A DNA stretch of 64,000 nt from an uncultured Clostridia bacterium (GCA_944388605.1 CALXJJ010000001.1:36615-100614); one strand, 5' to 3'; shown: positions 26,097-36,995, counted from the first letter of the stretch. Program-made: numbers and translations. The notes: generated from the sequence alone by a model not told the origin.

Positions 26097-27686
26097 TTAT
26101 CTTCTAACCCAAGTTTTTATTCCATTAAATATATTATAATTTGTCGGATATATTTCTCCTGTTAAATTTTGATCATGTACAACTATATTTCTATTTCTAT
26201 ATAGGAAAATGTATGGAACATCATTATTATATATTTCAACTATTCTTTTATATTTTTCTATTAATACTTTCTGATCTGTAATATTATTTACTTCATTTAA
26301 TATAGTAGTCATCTCTTGATTACTATAATTTGCTATATTTCCATTTCCAAAAAAGCTATTTAAATCAGGTGTATATGAATTTAATATTCCTGTTATAATT
26401 ATGTCGTAATTTTTGTTTTCTAAATATTGATTATATCTAGCTTGACTTACTTTTTCTATTTTTGCATTTAATCCTATTTCATTTAATTTATCTATAATAT
26501 TTTCTGCTACTTTTACTCTATTTTCATTATCTTTTTCTACTACCACATTTAAACTGATTCTTGTTGTAACTCTATTTTCAGTCTTTTGCCATCTTCTATT
26601 TTTATATACCCAACCTGCATCTGTTAAAACTTGTTTTGCTTTTTCTATATCATAAGCAAACTGGCTTTCTTGTTCTGTATATAAAAAACTTCCATAATCT
26701 AAAGGGAAATCTGAAATGTATTTTTTATTATTATATACCGAAGATACTATATTATTTTTATCTATAAGATAACTTATTGCTTTTCTTACTTCTGGATATT
26801 TTAAAATATTATTGTTACAATTCAAGCTAATATAATCTAATTCTCTTCCTTTATATTCATTTTTTCCATATCCTATTGTTCCTATATAATCTTCTACACT
26901 GGTATTTGATGTATTAATAAAATCTATGTTGCCTAATTTAAAACTATTATATACCTCTCCCATTTGTGAATATATGTTAATAGTAATATTTTCTGCTTTA
27001 GGATCATTTTCTCCTCTGTTCCACCATTTTTCATTTTTTGTTAATTTAATATTATTTCCTTCTATACTTTCAATTTTATACATTCCTGTTCCTAATGGAA
27101 TTTCTGTTGATGTATTCATATCTTTATTAATATATTGACTATTACATAATATAGGAAAAGTTAAATAATATTCAAAAAATGGTTGCTCTTGACTTAAATA
27201 TATCTTTACTGTGCTTGCATCCAATATCTCTATACTCGAAATATACTGTACATTATACGAATATATTGATTTACCTTCTTTTAATCTATCTATGGTAAAT
27301 TGTATATCTTTAGCCATAAATGGTGTTCCATCTTGCCACCTTTTATTTGTATCTATTTTTATTACATATGTTTTATTATCAATTTTTGAACATTCACTAG
27401 CTAAGCATAATTTAGCCTGGTAATTTTCATCCAATGTTATTAATGGTTCATATATTAATCTATCAATTTGTAAAATATCTCTATTATTTGACAATAAGGG
27501 ATTCATGGTATCAAAATTAGTAATACCTATTCTTATATCATTACTCTTTATAGTATCTTGTACTACTTCATTTACTATATTTTCTTCAGGTTTTTCACTA
27601 TTATTTTGATAAATTTTATATACAGCAAGACAAATTATAATTATTACTAATATTATAAAAATATATTTTGTAAAGCCTTCTTTCAT
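26097..27686 (-). CDS. Extracellular solute-binding protein, family 5 (peptide-binding type)
   Basis: A 529-residue protein with an N-terminal membrane segment (YIFIILVIIIICLAVYKIY) and no clear lipobox cysteine, so it is probably membrane-anchored. The SBP family 5 pattern is clear: LIYEPLITLDENYQAKLCLASE, then NKRWQDGTPFMAKDIQFTIDRL, IEGNNIKLTKNEKWW, REYDYIS-like GRELDYISLNCNN, and VRKAISYLIDKNNIVSSVY. No permease or ATPase genes adjoin it, so transporter partners must lie elsewhere or it has another role. The start is at 27686; the upstream ATG at 27698 sits against the AAGGA site. Confidence 0.88.
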   Translation of the reverse strand: MKEGFTKYIFIILVIIIICLAVYKIYQNNSEKPEENIVNEVVQDTIKSNDIRIGITNFDTMNPLLSNNRDILQIDRLIYEPLITLDENYQAKLCLASECSKIDNKTYVIKIDTNKRWQDGTPFMAKDIQFTIDRLKEGKSIYSYNVQYISSIEILDASTVKIYLSQEQPFFEYYLTFPILCNSQYINKDMNTSTEIPLGTGMYKIESIEGNNIKLTKNEKWWNRGENDPKAENITINIYSQMGEVYNSFKLGNIDFINTSNTSVEDYIGTIGYGKNEYKGRELDYISLNCNNNILKYPEVRKAISYLIDKNNIVSSVYNNKKYISDFPLDYGSFLYTEQESQFAYDIEKAKQVLTDAGWVYKNRRWQKTENRVTTRISLNVVVEKDNENRVKVAENIIDKLNEIGLNAKIEKVSQARYNQYLENKNYDIIITGILNSYTPDLNSFFGNGNIANYSNQEMTTILNEVNNITDQKVLIEKYKRIVEIYNNDVPYIFLYRNRNIVVHDQNLTGEIYPTNYNIFNGIKTWVRR

Positions 27687-27815
27687 ATAAATTATCATTC
27701 CTTCCAGAATATACCTCTATATATGCATATTTAATTACTTTATTATCATATACTAATTACTATTTTTTTTCAATGATATTTGGGAAATTTTTATAATTTT
27801 ATAGAATAAATCCTA

Positions 27816-27977
27816 GAACAAATCGGAAAGCCTTAAAATTTATATTAATTTTATCTTTCCTCATTAGCTTTTTAGTAAATTTGTTCCTAAGCCAATTTTA
27901 CGAAGTCAAAATTGTGTGCAGTCGTTAGAGCGTAGCGAATTTTATACAATAGGAAAGGATAACTTTCCTATTGTATA
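27816..27977 (+). repeat. Dispersed composite repeat, copy 6 (full length)
   Basis: Module A GAACAAATCGGAAAGCC ... AGCTTTTTAGTAAATTTGTTC is followed by module B with the CGAAGTCAAAATTGTGTGCA variant and the TATACAATAGGAAAG / CTTTCCTATTGTATA hairpin. It fills much of the 355-base spacer between the solute-binding protein start and spoVS. A short hairpin-like ACACTTAATTT/AAATTAAGTGT pair follows at 27979-28021 and may terminate spoVS. Confidence 0.9.
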
Positions 27978-28041
27978 AATTAAGTGTAAATTCTAAAGTA
28001 CAGAACTCACACTTAATTTAATATGAACAAAATTTATATAA

Positions 28042-28305
28042 TTATTTTCTTGATTCAATAATTAACTTCATGCCTGTTCTCTCTTCACCTTCTACTTCTA
28101 CTTCTGCAAAAGCTGGTATACATACTAAATCTACTCCTGATGGTGCCACAAAACCTCTTGCAATAGCAATAGCTTTCACTGCCTGATTTAAGGCTCCTGC
28201 TCCAATTGCTTGCATTTCTGCCTTATTTGTTTCTTTTACCAAACCAGCAATTGCTCCTGCTACTGAGTTTGGATTTGACTTTGATGAGATTTTTAAAATT
28301 TCCAT
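28042..28305 (-). CDS. spoVS: Stage V sporulation protein S
   Basis: An 87-residue small regulator of the SpoVS/Alba-like family. It is almost identical in pattern to the family: MEILKISSKSNPNSVAGAIA, then QAIGAGALNQAVKAIAIARG, then VCIPAFAEVEVEGEERTGMK. It acts in spore coat formation and septation in Bacillus. AGGAGG is upstream. Last gene of the conserved rny-ymdB-spoVS order, although it also has its own promoter. Confidence 0.97.
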   Translation of the reverse strand: MEILKISSKSNPNSVAGAIAGLVKETNKAEMQAIGAGALNQAVKAIAIARGFVAPSGVDLVCIPAFAEVEVEGEERTGMKLIIESRK

Positions 28306-28352
28306 TTTTTTCCTCCTAATAATTTATTTTTTGTTTCGTCTGAACAATTATA

Positions 28353-28381
28353 GTTATATTACATTTTTTAATAATTGTCTA
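28353..28381 (-). promoter_or_regulatory. Promoter of spoVS
   Basis: Minus strand TAGACA (28376-28381), 17 bases, TATAAC (28353-28358). In Bacillus spoVS is sigma-H dependent, but no clear sigma-H box was recognised here. Confidence 0.5.
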
Positions 28382-28451
28382 TAGTTTTTTGGAAAAAAGT
28401 GGAAAAACTTATCTTCTTTTTTTGCTATTTTTCGGCATTTTATTATTCTAA

Positions 28452-29216
28452 CTACATATTTATTCTAGTTATCTTGGTTGTTTTTTTACTTTCGACATCA
28501 ATTTCAAACAAACAACCATTTAAGCAATATTCTCCTGTAGCTAATTTATATTTCTCTGGTAATGATGTAACAAATCTTTTTATAGAAACATCTATATCCA
28601 TTCCTATAATAGATTTTATTGGTCCAGTCATTCCTAGATCTGTTATATAACCTGTTCCTTTTTCTAAAATCATCTCATCTGCTGTTTGAACATGCGTATG
28701 AGTTCCAAATAGTGCGCTTATTTTTCCATCTAAATAATATCTCATTGCTATTTTTTCTGCTGTAGCTTCTGCGTGAAAATCTACAATTATAATATCAACA
28801 TTATTTTTGATTTTTTCTAATATACTATCTACAATTAAAAATGGATTTTCGGATAATACATTCATATCTGTTCTTCCAATAAGATTTATAACTCCAACTT
28901 TCTTTCCTTCTTTTTCTATTATAGTATATCCTTTTCCTGGTACTCCCTCAGAATAATTTGCTGGTCTTATTATTCTTTTATTGTTAATAAACGAAAAAAT
29001 ATCCTTTTTACCCCAAGTATGATTTCCCATTGTTAAAACATCTATATCTAATTTCATTAATTCTTCAAAATCTTTTTTTATAAGTCCCATTCCTTGTGAT
29101 GTATTCTCCGCATTTACTATACAAATATCATATTTATCTTTTATTTTTGGTAAACATATCTTTAATTTTTTAATTGCTCCTTCTCCAACCAAATCACCTA
29201 TTGCTAATATTTTCAT
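28452..29216 (-). CDS. ymdB: YmdB-family metallophosphoesterase
   Basis: A 254-residue TIGR00282 protein, a calcineurin-like phosphodiesterase. In Bacillus it hydrolyses 2',3'-cyclic AMP and controls the biofilm/motility decision. Metal ligands are visible: ILAIGDLVGEG (Asp8), IVNAENTSQGMGL (Asn/Glu), LTMGNHTWGK (Asn-His), VDFHAEATAEK and LFGTHTHVQTAD (His pair). It keeps the rny-ymdB neighbourhood seen in Bacillus, although a composite repeat has been placed between the two. Confidence 0.95.
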   Translation of the reverse strand: MKILAIGDLVGEGAIKKLKICLPKIKDKYDICIVNAENTSQGMGLIKKDFEELMKLDIDVLTMGNHTWGKKDIFSFINNKRIIRPANYSEGVPGKGYTIIEKEGKKVGVINLIGRTDMNVLSENPFLIVDSILEKIKNNVDIIIVDFHAEATAEKIAMRYYLDGKISALFGTHTHVQTADEMILEKGTGYITDLGMTGPIKSIIGMDIDVSIKRFVTSLPEKYKLATGEYCLNGCLFEIDVESKKTTKITRINM

Positions 29217-29322
29217 TCATATTCATCCTTCCATTTTACATTTACTTTAGTATATCATATTTTTAAATTAAAATAAACCTATAGTAAATATATTTAATAA
29301 AGTTTATTCTTTATTACATTCT

Positions 29323-29538
29323 TTGCGAAGTCAAAATTGTGCGCAATTGGTTTGATATATTATTACTTTTCATAAGAACAAATCGGAAAGCCTTATAATT
29401 TGTACTAATTTTAAACTTTCTCTTTGGCTTTTTAGTAAATTTGTTCCTAAGCCAATTTTACGCAAGTAAAATTGTGTGCATTCGTTGGAGCGTAGCGACT
29501 TTTATACAATAGGAAAGGATGACTTTCCTATTGTATAT
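29323..29538 (+). repeat. Dispersed composite repeat, copy 7, preceded by a module-B fragment
   Basis: Full A-B element at 29376-29538 (CGCAAGTAAAATTGTGTGCA variant; terminal hairpin TATACAATAGGAAAG / CTTTCCTATTGTATA). A stray fragment, GCGAAGTCAAAATTGTGCGC, lies at 29323-29345 and comes from the other sequence variant, so two insertions appear to have accumulated here. It separates ymdB from rny. Confidence 0.88.
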
Positions 29539-29543
29539 ATCAA

Positions 29544-29591
29544 AAAGAAACAGTTTTTATAGTTCTTATGAACTATAAAAACTGTTTCTTT
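29544..29591 (-). terminator. Terminator of rny
   Basis: A 22-base perfect stem: AAAGAAACAG...AGTTC / GAACT...CTGTTTCTTT, with a TTAT loop. It directly follows the rny stop codon, with a T-run on the minus strand. Confidence 0.9.
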
Positions 29592-29592
29592 C

Positions 29593-31134
29593 TTATTTAG
29601 CATACTCTATAACTCTAGTTTCTCTAATAATATTAACTTTTATCTGTCCTGGATATTCCATTTCATTTTCTACTCTTTTTGTAACCTCTTTTGCTAATAA
29701 TGTCATTTCACTATCTGATATTTTATCTGGTTTTACTATAATTCTCACTTCTCTACCAGCTTGTATAGCAAAAGATTTTTCTACACCTTCGAAAGAATCT
29801 GCAATTTCTTCTAATTTTTCAAGTCTTTTAATATATGCTTCTAATGTTTCTCTTCTTGCTCCTGGCCTTGAAGCAGAAATTGCATCTGCAGCTTGTACTA
29901 ATACTGCTTCTGGTGTTTTTGGCTCTACATCTCCATGATGTGCTTCTACTGCATTTATCACCTTTTCATTTTCTTTATACTTCTTTAATATATCAACACC
30001 TATCTCTACATGAGTTCCTTCCATATCATGATCCAATGCTTTTCCTATGTCATGTAATAAACCTGCTCTTCTTGCTAATTTTGCATCTAATCCTAATTCA
30101 TCTGCCATTATTCTCGCTAAATTAGAAACTTCTATAGAATGATTTAGAACATTTTGACCATAGCTTGTCCTATATTTTAACTTTCCTAATAATTTTATTA
30201 AATCTGGGTGAAGTGCAGTAACTCCTGTTTCCATAACTGCTCTTTCTCCCTCATCTTTAATTGTTTGCGCTATTTCTTCCTTTGCTTTTTCAACCATTTC
30301 TTCAATTTTCCCTGGATGTATTCTTCCATCTGAAATAAGCTTTTCTAATGCAATTTTAGCAACTTCTCTTCTTAACGGATCAAAACCAGAAATAACTACT
30401 GCTTCAGGTGTATCATCTATTATTAAATCAATACCTGTCAATGTTTCAAGAGCTTTAATATTTCTTCCTTCTCTTCCTATTATTCTTCCTTTCATGTCAT
30501 CATTTGGAAGAGTTACTGTAGAAACTGTTGTTTCTTGCGTATGATCTGCCGCACATTTGGCAATAGCATAACTAACAATTTCTTTTGCAGTTTTATTAGC
30601 TTCTTCTTTCGTCTTTGCTTCATATTCTTTTATAAGGTTAGCTTTTTCTACTATTAAACCTTTTTCTACTTCTGCTAATAATTGTTTTTTAGCATCTTCC
30701 TTAGACAAATTGCAAATTCTTTGAAGCTCAGACATTTGTTTATCTATTACTTCTTGAAGTTCTTCTTTTTTCTTTACTATATCTTGATTTTTAAGCTCTA
30801 TTTCTTTTTCCTTTTTTTCAAGAATTCCTATTTTGCTTTCCAAACTTTCTTCCCTTTGCAATATTCTTCTTTCTAAATTTTGTACTTCGCCTCTTCTTTC
30901 CCTAATCTCTTCATCTAAATCTTTCCTAGCATTTATAATTTCCTCTTTTGCCTTAAAGATTTCTTCTTTTTTTCTATTTTCAGCTTCTTTATTTGCCAAT
31001 TCAAGAATTTTCCTTGCTTCTTGTTCAGCACTCTTCATTTTGTTTTCAGCTATTCTTTTTCTTATATAAATACCTACACAGGTAAAAATAACTGCTGAGA
31101 TTAGAAAAATGGCGATGTTTATTGCTATTTCCAT
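29593..31134 (-). CDS. rny: Ribonuclease Y
   Basis: Membrane-bound endoribonuclease that starts mRNA turnover, 513 residues. Domains in order: N-terminal transmembrane helix ([21 protein letters not shown]), long coiled coil (about residues 25-190), KH domain ([20 protein letters not shown]) and HD domain ([18 protein letters not shown], with [10 protein letters not shown]). All catalytic HD residues are present. Confidence 0.97.
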   Translation of the reverse strand: MEIAINIAIFLISAVIFTCVGIYIRKRIAENKMKSAEQEARKILELANKEAENRKKEEIFKAKEEIINARKDLDEEIRERRGEVQNLERRILQREESLESKIGILEKKEKEIELKNQDIVKKKEELQEVIDKQMSELQRICNLSKEDAKKQLLAEVEKGLIVEKANLIKEYEAKTKEEANKTAKEIVSYAIAKCAADHTQETTVSTVTLPNDDMKGRIIGREGRNIKALETLTGIDLIIDDTPEAVVISGFDPLRREVAKIALEKLISDGRIHPGKIEEMVEKAKEEIAQTIKDEGERAVMETGVTALHPDLIKLLGKLKYRTSYGQNVLNHSIEVSNLARIMADELGLDAKLARRAGLLHDIGKALDHDMEGTHVEIGVDILKKYKENEKVINAVEAHHGDVEPKTPEAVLVQAADAISASRPGARRETLEAYIKRLEKLEEIADSFEGVEKSFAIQAGREVRIIVKPDKISDSEMTLLAKEVTKRVENEMEYPGQIKVNIIRETRVIEYAK

Positions 31135-31348
31135 AACATCAACCTTCCTTCTATTAATTTTTCAATGTGCTATTTGTAGACTTTACTTCTCTACTCTTTT
31201 ATTTTATCTTTATTATCGTAAACTGTCAAGAGAATTTTTTAAAAAACTGCTTAATTAATTTTTTAACTCATTTATTTTCAGTCTATAATTCAATATTTTT
31301 TCTCAGTTACAAAATAGTGAATTTTCTCAATAATAAAATATCACTTTA

Positions 31349-33806
31349 TTATATTCCTTCTTCTATATCGTTTATTATTTCTTCTTCAAAAGTTGAATTT
31401 TCAATATTATTTAATACATTATTATTTATAATAATTTCATTTGTTTCTACATCATTCACAAGAACATTCTCAATTTCATCTATAACTCTATTAGTTTGTG
31501 TATTTATTTCTATATTTTTCTCTTCTTCATATACATCATTTTCTGTTACATTTTCAACAATTGTATCTTCTTTTTGGTCTAATGGATCAAGTTCTAACTC
31601 GTTTTCTTCTATAATCACTTCTGAATTATTAGAATTTTTATTGCTATTATTTGATGTATTCTTATCTCCGGAATGTTTTGTACATTCCTTTGGTTCAGTT
31701 CCTAATAAAAAGTACTCTATATATGTATTATTACATCCTGTTCTTACTATCATTCCGGTATCATAACATATGTTTTCTTCTAATATTAATTTTGGTTGTT
31801 CAAATTCCATATCTGGTAATTCTTTATGTATTTTCTTCATTACATTTGCCCATATAATACCTGCTGGATTTTGGTTATTGTAATAAATTGTTTCATTTTT
31901 ATCAAATCCAAACCAAGTTACAGCTGTATAATAAGGAGTAAATCCACAAAGCCATTTATCATAATTTTCATCTGTTGTACCAGTTTTAGCTGACACATCA
32001 ATTCCAGATATTCTACAATATGTAGCTGTACCATATGTTCCTTCAACAGGTTGTTTTAGTAATTCCTTTAGTATATAAGCTACTTGCTCTGAAAATACTC
32101 TTTTTGTTCTTTGTTTTACTTCTAATATCATATTTCCATTATAATTAACTACTGATGTATAAAATGTTGGTTCTATATATTCTCCATCATTTGCTATTGT
32201 AGCATATGCTCCTGCCATTTCTAATGGTGTAATTCCCTCTTTTAATCCTCCTAATGCTAAAGCCAAGTTTTCATCTTCCTTTGTCAATGATGTAATTCCC
32301 ATATTTTTCAAATATGAAATTGCCCTTTTAGGATTTATTTTTTCCATCATTTCAACAAAAGGAATGTTTTGAGATGATTCTAATGCTCTTCTTACAGTTA
32401 TTTGCCCTAAATATCCTCCACTATTTCCAGGTTTATATCCGTCTACAAAAGTTTTCTCTTCATCTTCAAATATTGTTGACGCAGTAAATATCTTTTTGTC
32501 TATCCCTGGGATTAATACTGCTAATGGTTTTATAGAAGATCCTGTTTGTCTCTTACTCTGTGTTGCTCTATTTAAACCTCTAAAAGTTTGTTTTTCTCCA
32601 AGTCCACCTGAACATGCTAATATATTTCCTGTTTGATGATCAATTATTATCATAGCAGCTTGAGATGTATTCTCTTTATCAGAAGAATATAATATATATT
32701 GTTTTTTATTAAACTCATATTCTACTTGATTTTGTATATTTGAATTTTGTGTACTATAAATTGTTGCTCCTGATAGGTAAAAATAATTTTTAGCAAATTC
32801 TTCTGATATATTCTTATCCTCTGCAAAGTCACTTATTAACTGAGAGATTAAAGCATCTGTATGATAAGAATAAATTGCATTTTTACTTTCTATTTCTCCA
32901 TTATCAAAATTCAAACCTAAATCAACTTCTTTTTTTGCTTCATCATATTCTTCTTGATTTATATATTCCAATTCTAACATTTTTTGTAATACTGTTAAAG
33001 TTCTATTAGTAATAAGTTCTGAATTATCTAAATCTGTAAATGGATTATATGAATTAGGTGAATTATTAATTCCTGCTAAATATGCACATTCTGCGAGTGA
33101 CAATTCCGATATATCTTTATCAAAATAATATTTTGCTCCTGTTTGAACTCCATATATATTAGGTCCAACATATATAATGTTTAGATACATTTCTAATATT
33201 TCTTCTTTTGTATAATAATTTTCGAGCAAAAATGCTTTCCACCATTCCTTAATTTTACGAGTTATTGAATCAGTAGTATCCCCTGTAAGATTTTTTACTA
33301 ATTGTTGTGTTATTGTACTTCCACCATATGATGAATCTCCAAAATTTATAATATATGAAACTATTGCAGAAGTTGTCCTTTTAATGTCAACACCATGATG
33401 TGAATAAAATCTTTCATCTTCTATTGAAATATATGCATTTATTAAATTATCTGGTATATTTTTATAATCAACATCTAATTTTTTTTGTTCTGATCCGTAA
33501 TTCTGCTATAGTTTTTCCATCTGTATCAATAACAATGGAATTTTTATTATTAAACATATCTGTTACTAAACTTTTCCAATTTTGTGATGAAATGCCTAGA
33601 GCAATACCTGAAAATATTAGTCCGATTATTATTAAAATTAAAATAATCTTTTTTATTTTCCTTTTTGTTACATCATCAATACAATTATGTACAGTTTTTT
33701 TCTCTTTTTTCCTTGATTTTCTTTTTTCTTCTTTTTCTCTCTTTTCTTTTTCTAATTTCATATCTAAAACTGATTTTGGAACTTCTTCTTTATTTCTACC
33801 AAACAT
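31349..33806 (-). pseudogene. Class A penicillin-binding protein 1A, +1 frameshift at or near a CGG codon
   Basis: Peptidoglycan glycosyltransferase/transpeptidase. The first frame (33806 to 33468) gives a charged cytoplasmic tail, a transmembrane helix and the start of the GT domain (SIVIDTDGKTIAEL). The second frame carries the rest: GT51 motifs EDERFYSHHGVD, GGSTITQQLVKNLTG and RKIKEWWKAFLLE, and transpeptidase motifs SSIKPLAV (SxxK), SSQN and AKTGTTDE (KTG), then an acidic Asn-rich tail. The locus is 3n+1 in length. Reading CGG plus A (33497 down to 33494) as one codon gives IAELRSEQKKLDVDYKNIP, matching the family. An extra base in the nearby A8 run is an alternative. 818 residues if joined. 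Confidence 0.82.
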
Positions 33807-33840
33807 TTATACACTTCCTTTTATTATTAAAATATTGTTA

Positions 33841-33970
33841 GAACAAATCGGAAAACTTTAAAATTATATTATTTTTAACTTTTATTTTTGGCTTTTTATT
33901 AAATTTGTATGCAATGTTAGAGTGTAATTGCTTTCATACAATAGGAAAGAATAACTTTCATATTGTATGA
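33841..33970 (+). repeat. Dispersed composite repeat, copy 8 (internally deleted)
   Basis: GAACAAATCGGAAAACTTTA opens module A, and GGCTTTTTATTAAATTTGT closes it. Module B lacks the CCAATTTTAC...TAAAATTG stem and continues with TGCAATGTTAGAGTG and the terminal hairpin TCATACAATAGGAAAG / CTTTCATATTGTATGA. The outer pairs again differ from other copies but match each other. Confidence 0.8.
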
Positions 33971-34003
33971 AAAGAAATGATAAAATAAATTTATCATTTC
34001 TTT
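33971..34003 (-). terminator. Terminator of xerD
   Basis: AAAGAAATGATAAA / TTTATCATTTCTTT, perfect 14-base arms with a 5-base loop, 17 bases after the xerD stop. Confidence 0.8.
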
Positions 34004-34020
34004 AATTTTTTCAATTTGTT

Positions 34021-34902
34021 CTAGGCTCTTGGATGTGTTTTTTTGTATATATCTTTTATCCCTTCATCTTGAAATTGCATATACACTTGTGTTGATGATA
34101 TATCTGAATGACCTAACATTACTTGTATTGCTTTTAAATCTGCTCCATTTTGTAATAAATGTGTTGCAAATGAATGTCTTAATACGTGTGGCGTAATATC
34201 TTTTGCTATATGAGCTTGCTCCTTATAATATTTTACAATTTTCCAAAAGCCTTGTCTTGTTAATCTTTTTCCATTTATATTTACAAATAAAGCTTTATCA
34301 TTTTCATTTTTTATTAAAATTGGTCTTGCATCCTCTATGTATTCTTTTAATGCTTTTAATGATATTTGACCTAATGGAATATTCCTCTTTTTTACTCCAT
34401 TTCTGCACACAACAATGCCTTCTTCTAAATTTACATCGTCTAAATCTAGTGAAATTATTTCTGTAACTCTCATTCCTGTAGCATATGCAAATTCCAGCAT
34501 TGCTTTATCTCTAATTCCTTTTAAATCTACATCTTTTGGTTGTGAAAGTAGTAACTCAACTTCTTGTGATGTTAGTATACTTGGTGCTTTTTTCTCTATC
34601 TTTGGTGATTCAATATTCATAGTAGGGTCATTTTTTATTTTTTTGCTTTTTAGCAAATATTGATAAAAAGATCTTATAGTAGCTAAATTTCTTGATATAG
34701 TAGATGATTTCTTTCCTATTTCATTTAAATGTTTCATATAATTATCAATTTCTTCTTTATTTACTTTATCATATTTTATATTATTATTATCTAAATATTG
34801 TTCATATTGCATTATATCTCTTTTATATGATTGTAATGTATTTTCTGATAATTTCTTATCATCTTGTAAAAATCCTAAAAAAAGTTTTATTTGTTTTTCC
34901 AT
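34021..34902 (-). CDS. xerD: Tyrosine recombinase XerD/XerC
   Basis: Resolves chromosome dimers at dif. It has 293 residues, the usual size. The N-terminal SAM-like domain (FLGFLQDDKKLSENTLQSYKRD) is followed by the catalytic domain with Arg in ATGMRVTEI, Lys in the beta hairpin, HVLRHSFATHLL (His-x-x-Arg), GHSDISSTQVYMQ (His) and the nucleophile Tyr. The spoIIM-xerD neighbourhood matches Bacillus XerD; XerC cannot be fully excluded. Confidence 0.9.
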   Translation of the reverse strand: MEKQIKLFLGFLQDDKKLSENTLQSYKRDIMQYEQYLDNNNIKYDKVNKEEIDNYMKHLNEIGKKSSTISRNLATIRSFYQYLLKSKKIKNDPTMNIESPKIEKKAPSILTSQEVELLLSQPKDVDLKGIRDKAMLEFAYATGMRVTEIISLDLDDVNLEEGIVVCRNGVKKRNIPLGQISLKALKEYIEDARPILIKNENDKALFVNINGKRLTRQGFWKIVKYYKEQAHIAKDITPHVLRHSFATHLLQNGADLKAIQVMLGHSDISSTQVYMQFQDEGIKDIYKKTHPRA

Positions 34903-35019
34903 ATCTGCTCCCCTATTTCTATTATTTTATTTTAATAAGACATTAGTCTCTTCAATTTACATAAACTATATATGTTATATCAAATTAATTTATAAATGTA
35001 AATACTTATTCATAATTTT

Positions 35020-35661
35020 TTAAAAATAATTTATAAATATCATTAGAATATTATTAGATATATATACTTCAATTATCGAAGATAAAATAAATGCTATAAG
35101 TATAAATAGTGAAAATATTGTATGTTTTAATATTTCAAGTTTAATATTTTCTTTTCTTCTATCCTTCATTATTGATTTGTATAATTTTATTCCGCTTACA
35201 CTTTCTGCCAAAATTGCTGGAATAAATACAATATTTTGTAACAAAATAGTTAATAGTGCAAATACTATTGCTTTTGTACTACCAAATGACATTGCTAGTG
35301 CAGATATTGTATACCCCAAACAGAAACCTCTAAAAGTAACTATAGCATAAACAACAGGTATTCCAATTACACATGCTCCTGCAAACCATATTGCAGTTGC
35401 AAGTATTATATTTTCTGTAACTGATTGTTTTAGTAGAGTAATTTTATCTATTTGGTAATCTGTTTTTAATGCTGTAATAAAATTGCTTAAATAATCTTTT
35501 ATTTGCATTGATTCATCTTGACTAATATTATTTATAAAAATTGCTCCTATTACAACACCTATTAGTAAAAATATAATTACTATAATATATTCTCTTATAT
35601 TATTTATAATATGTTCTGAAAACAAGCTAATAAATTTGTTATTTGTCTTTTGATTTCTCAT
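35020..35661 (-). CDS. spoIIM: Stage II sporulation protein M
   Basis: Part of the DMP complex (SpoIID-M-P) that drives engulfment of the forespore. It is a 213-residue protein with five hydrophobic segments, beginning after a polar N-terminus (NIREYIIVIIFLLIGVVIGAIF). The conserved membrane core is GACVIGIPVVYAIVTFRGFCLGYTIS then LLTILLQNIVFIPAILAESVSG. The start is at 35661 (MRNQK), with an AAAGGA site 9 bases upstream. Confidence 0.93.
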   Translation of the reverse strand: MRNQKTNNKFISLFSEHIINNIREYIIVIIFLLIGVVIGAIFINNISQDESMQIKDYLSNFITALKTDYQIDKITLLKQSVTENIILATAIWFAGACVIGIPVVYAIVTFRGFCLGYTISALAMSFGSTKAIVFALLTILLQNIVFIPAILAESVSGIKLYKSIMKDRRKENIKLEILKHTIFSLFILIAFILSSIIEVYISNNILMIFINYF

Positions 35662-35739
35662 TTTACCAATTCCTTTCATATGTTCTTATACATAATGTCT
35701 ATTCGATAAAATGAGTTTTAGAACTATTATTAAATCAAT

Positions 35740-36933
35740 TTAATCACAAGATACTTTTCCATATACTCCTCCACCGCCTGCTTGAATATTTACATTTCCT
35801 TGTCTTGCATTTATTATTGATGTTGCTACTTTTGCTCCTGCAACAGCTTCTATATCATCAAAAGAATATTTATGTAGTATATTCATTTCATTATCAAAAG
35901 TATCTAACAATTTTTCTAATGTTTTATTACCTATTCCTGGTATAAATGTAAGTGGAACTTGGTATTGATAATTTGGTCTATTCTCTGGACTTTGAGTATG
36001 TCGCTTATCTTTTATAATCTCTATTCTATCAAAAACTCCCATTGTTATATTAGTTCCTCCACATTTATTACATTTTGTTATAGGTGCTTCTCCTTCTATT
36101 GGCATACCACATTTTTCACAAAATGTTCTATGGTATTTTCCAAGTTTTGGATCAAGTCCATAATTTTCCAATATTCGTCTGCCCTCTTCATTCTTTATTG
36201 CTTTTAGTAGCTCTTTATAACTCATATCTTTTACTAAAATTTTATTATATTCTCTAGCGATTTTTGGCAATGAATGTGCATCAGAATTTGTTAAAAAAGT
36301 TTTAGTCTCTAGCTCTGATATCTCATCTGCTAAAAAAGTATCTGAACTTAACCCTAATTCTATAGCAGGAATTTTATCATATTTATCTTTAAAAATTTTA
36401 CTAAGTCTATCTGTACAATTACCATAAAAACTTTTGTGTGGAGTAAACGCATGTGCAGGTATTAATACTCCATTATACTTTTCTACAATATCTACTAATT
36501 CATATGCTGATATATTAGCTCTTTGGGAACTCAATGTAATATTATGTATATGTTCTTGCATTTCTTTTGAAAAAGCCTTTATATCTTTCAAATGAGGAAA
36601 ATAACATAAATTATGTGCACTTCCAGTTTTACCATACTCATTTATTTCTGAAGTTTCTATTTCACTACCTAATATAATGCAAACTTTATCTTTGTATATT
36701 ATTCCTCCATCTTCAATCTCATAAGCTTGTCCTGTTTTCAAAAAATTTTCTATATCTTGTATAACATATGGTGATGCACAATCTATTATACCAACCATAT
36801 TAATACCTTTTCTATTACTACATTCTTTTGCAATATTAGCAAAATTTAAAGTTCTAGCCGCTGTTATTTTTATTGGTTTTCCATTTTCACTTCTTCCTAT
36901 ATGTACATGCAAGTCTGCAAATATTTCGTTCAT
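35740..36933 (-). CDS. Endonuclease Q (PHP-domain DNA repair nuclease, YqxK-like)
   Basis: A 397-residue protein. The PHP domain has metal-binding motifs FADLHVHIGRS, GIIDCASP, LGSEIETSE, IPAHAFTPH and TNSDAHSLPK. A zinc ribbon (CEKCGMP...CNKCGG, about residues 270-290) and a C-terminal helix-hairpin-helix-like part (FIPGIGNKTLEKLL) follow. EndoQ nicks DNA 5' of deaminated bases (hypoxanthine, uracil, xanthine). The endoQ-spoIIM-xerD order echoes Bacillus yqxK-spoIIM-xerD. Confidence 0.87.
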   Translation of the reverse strand: MNEIFADLHVHIGRSENGKPIKITAARTLNFANIAKECSNRKGINMVGIIDCASPYVIQDIENFLKTGQAYEIEDGGIIYKDKVCIILGSEIETSEINEYGKTGSAHNLCYFPHLKDIKAFSKEMQEHIHNITLSSQRANISAYELVDIVEKYNGVLIPAHAFTPHKSFYGNCTDRLSKIFKDKYDKIPAIELGLSSDTFLADEISELETKTFLTNSDAHSLPKIAREYNKILVKDMSYKELLKAIKNEEGRRILENYGLDPKLGKYHRTFCEKCGMPIEGEAPITKCNKCGGTNITMGVFDRIEIIKDKRHTQSPENRPNYQYQVPLTFIPGIGNKTLEKLLDTFDNEMNILHKYSFDDIEAVAGAKVATSIINARQGNVNIQAGGGGVYGKVSCD

Positions 36934-36972
36934 TTTTAAACATTCCTTTCTTAAATTTATATTTTCAATTAA

Positions 36973-36995
36973 TAACGAGGGATAATCCCTCGTTA
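36973..36995 (-). terminator. Short hairpin after the 36993 gene
   Basis: TAACGAGGGA / TCCCTCGTTA with a 3-base loop. It includes the gene's stop codon. The T-run is weak. Confidence 0.55.
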
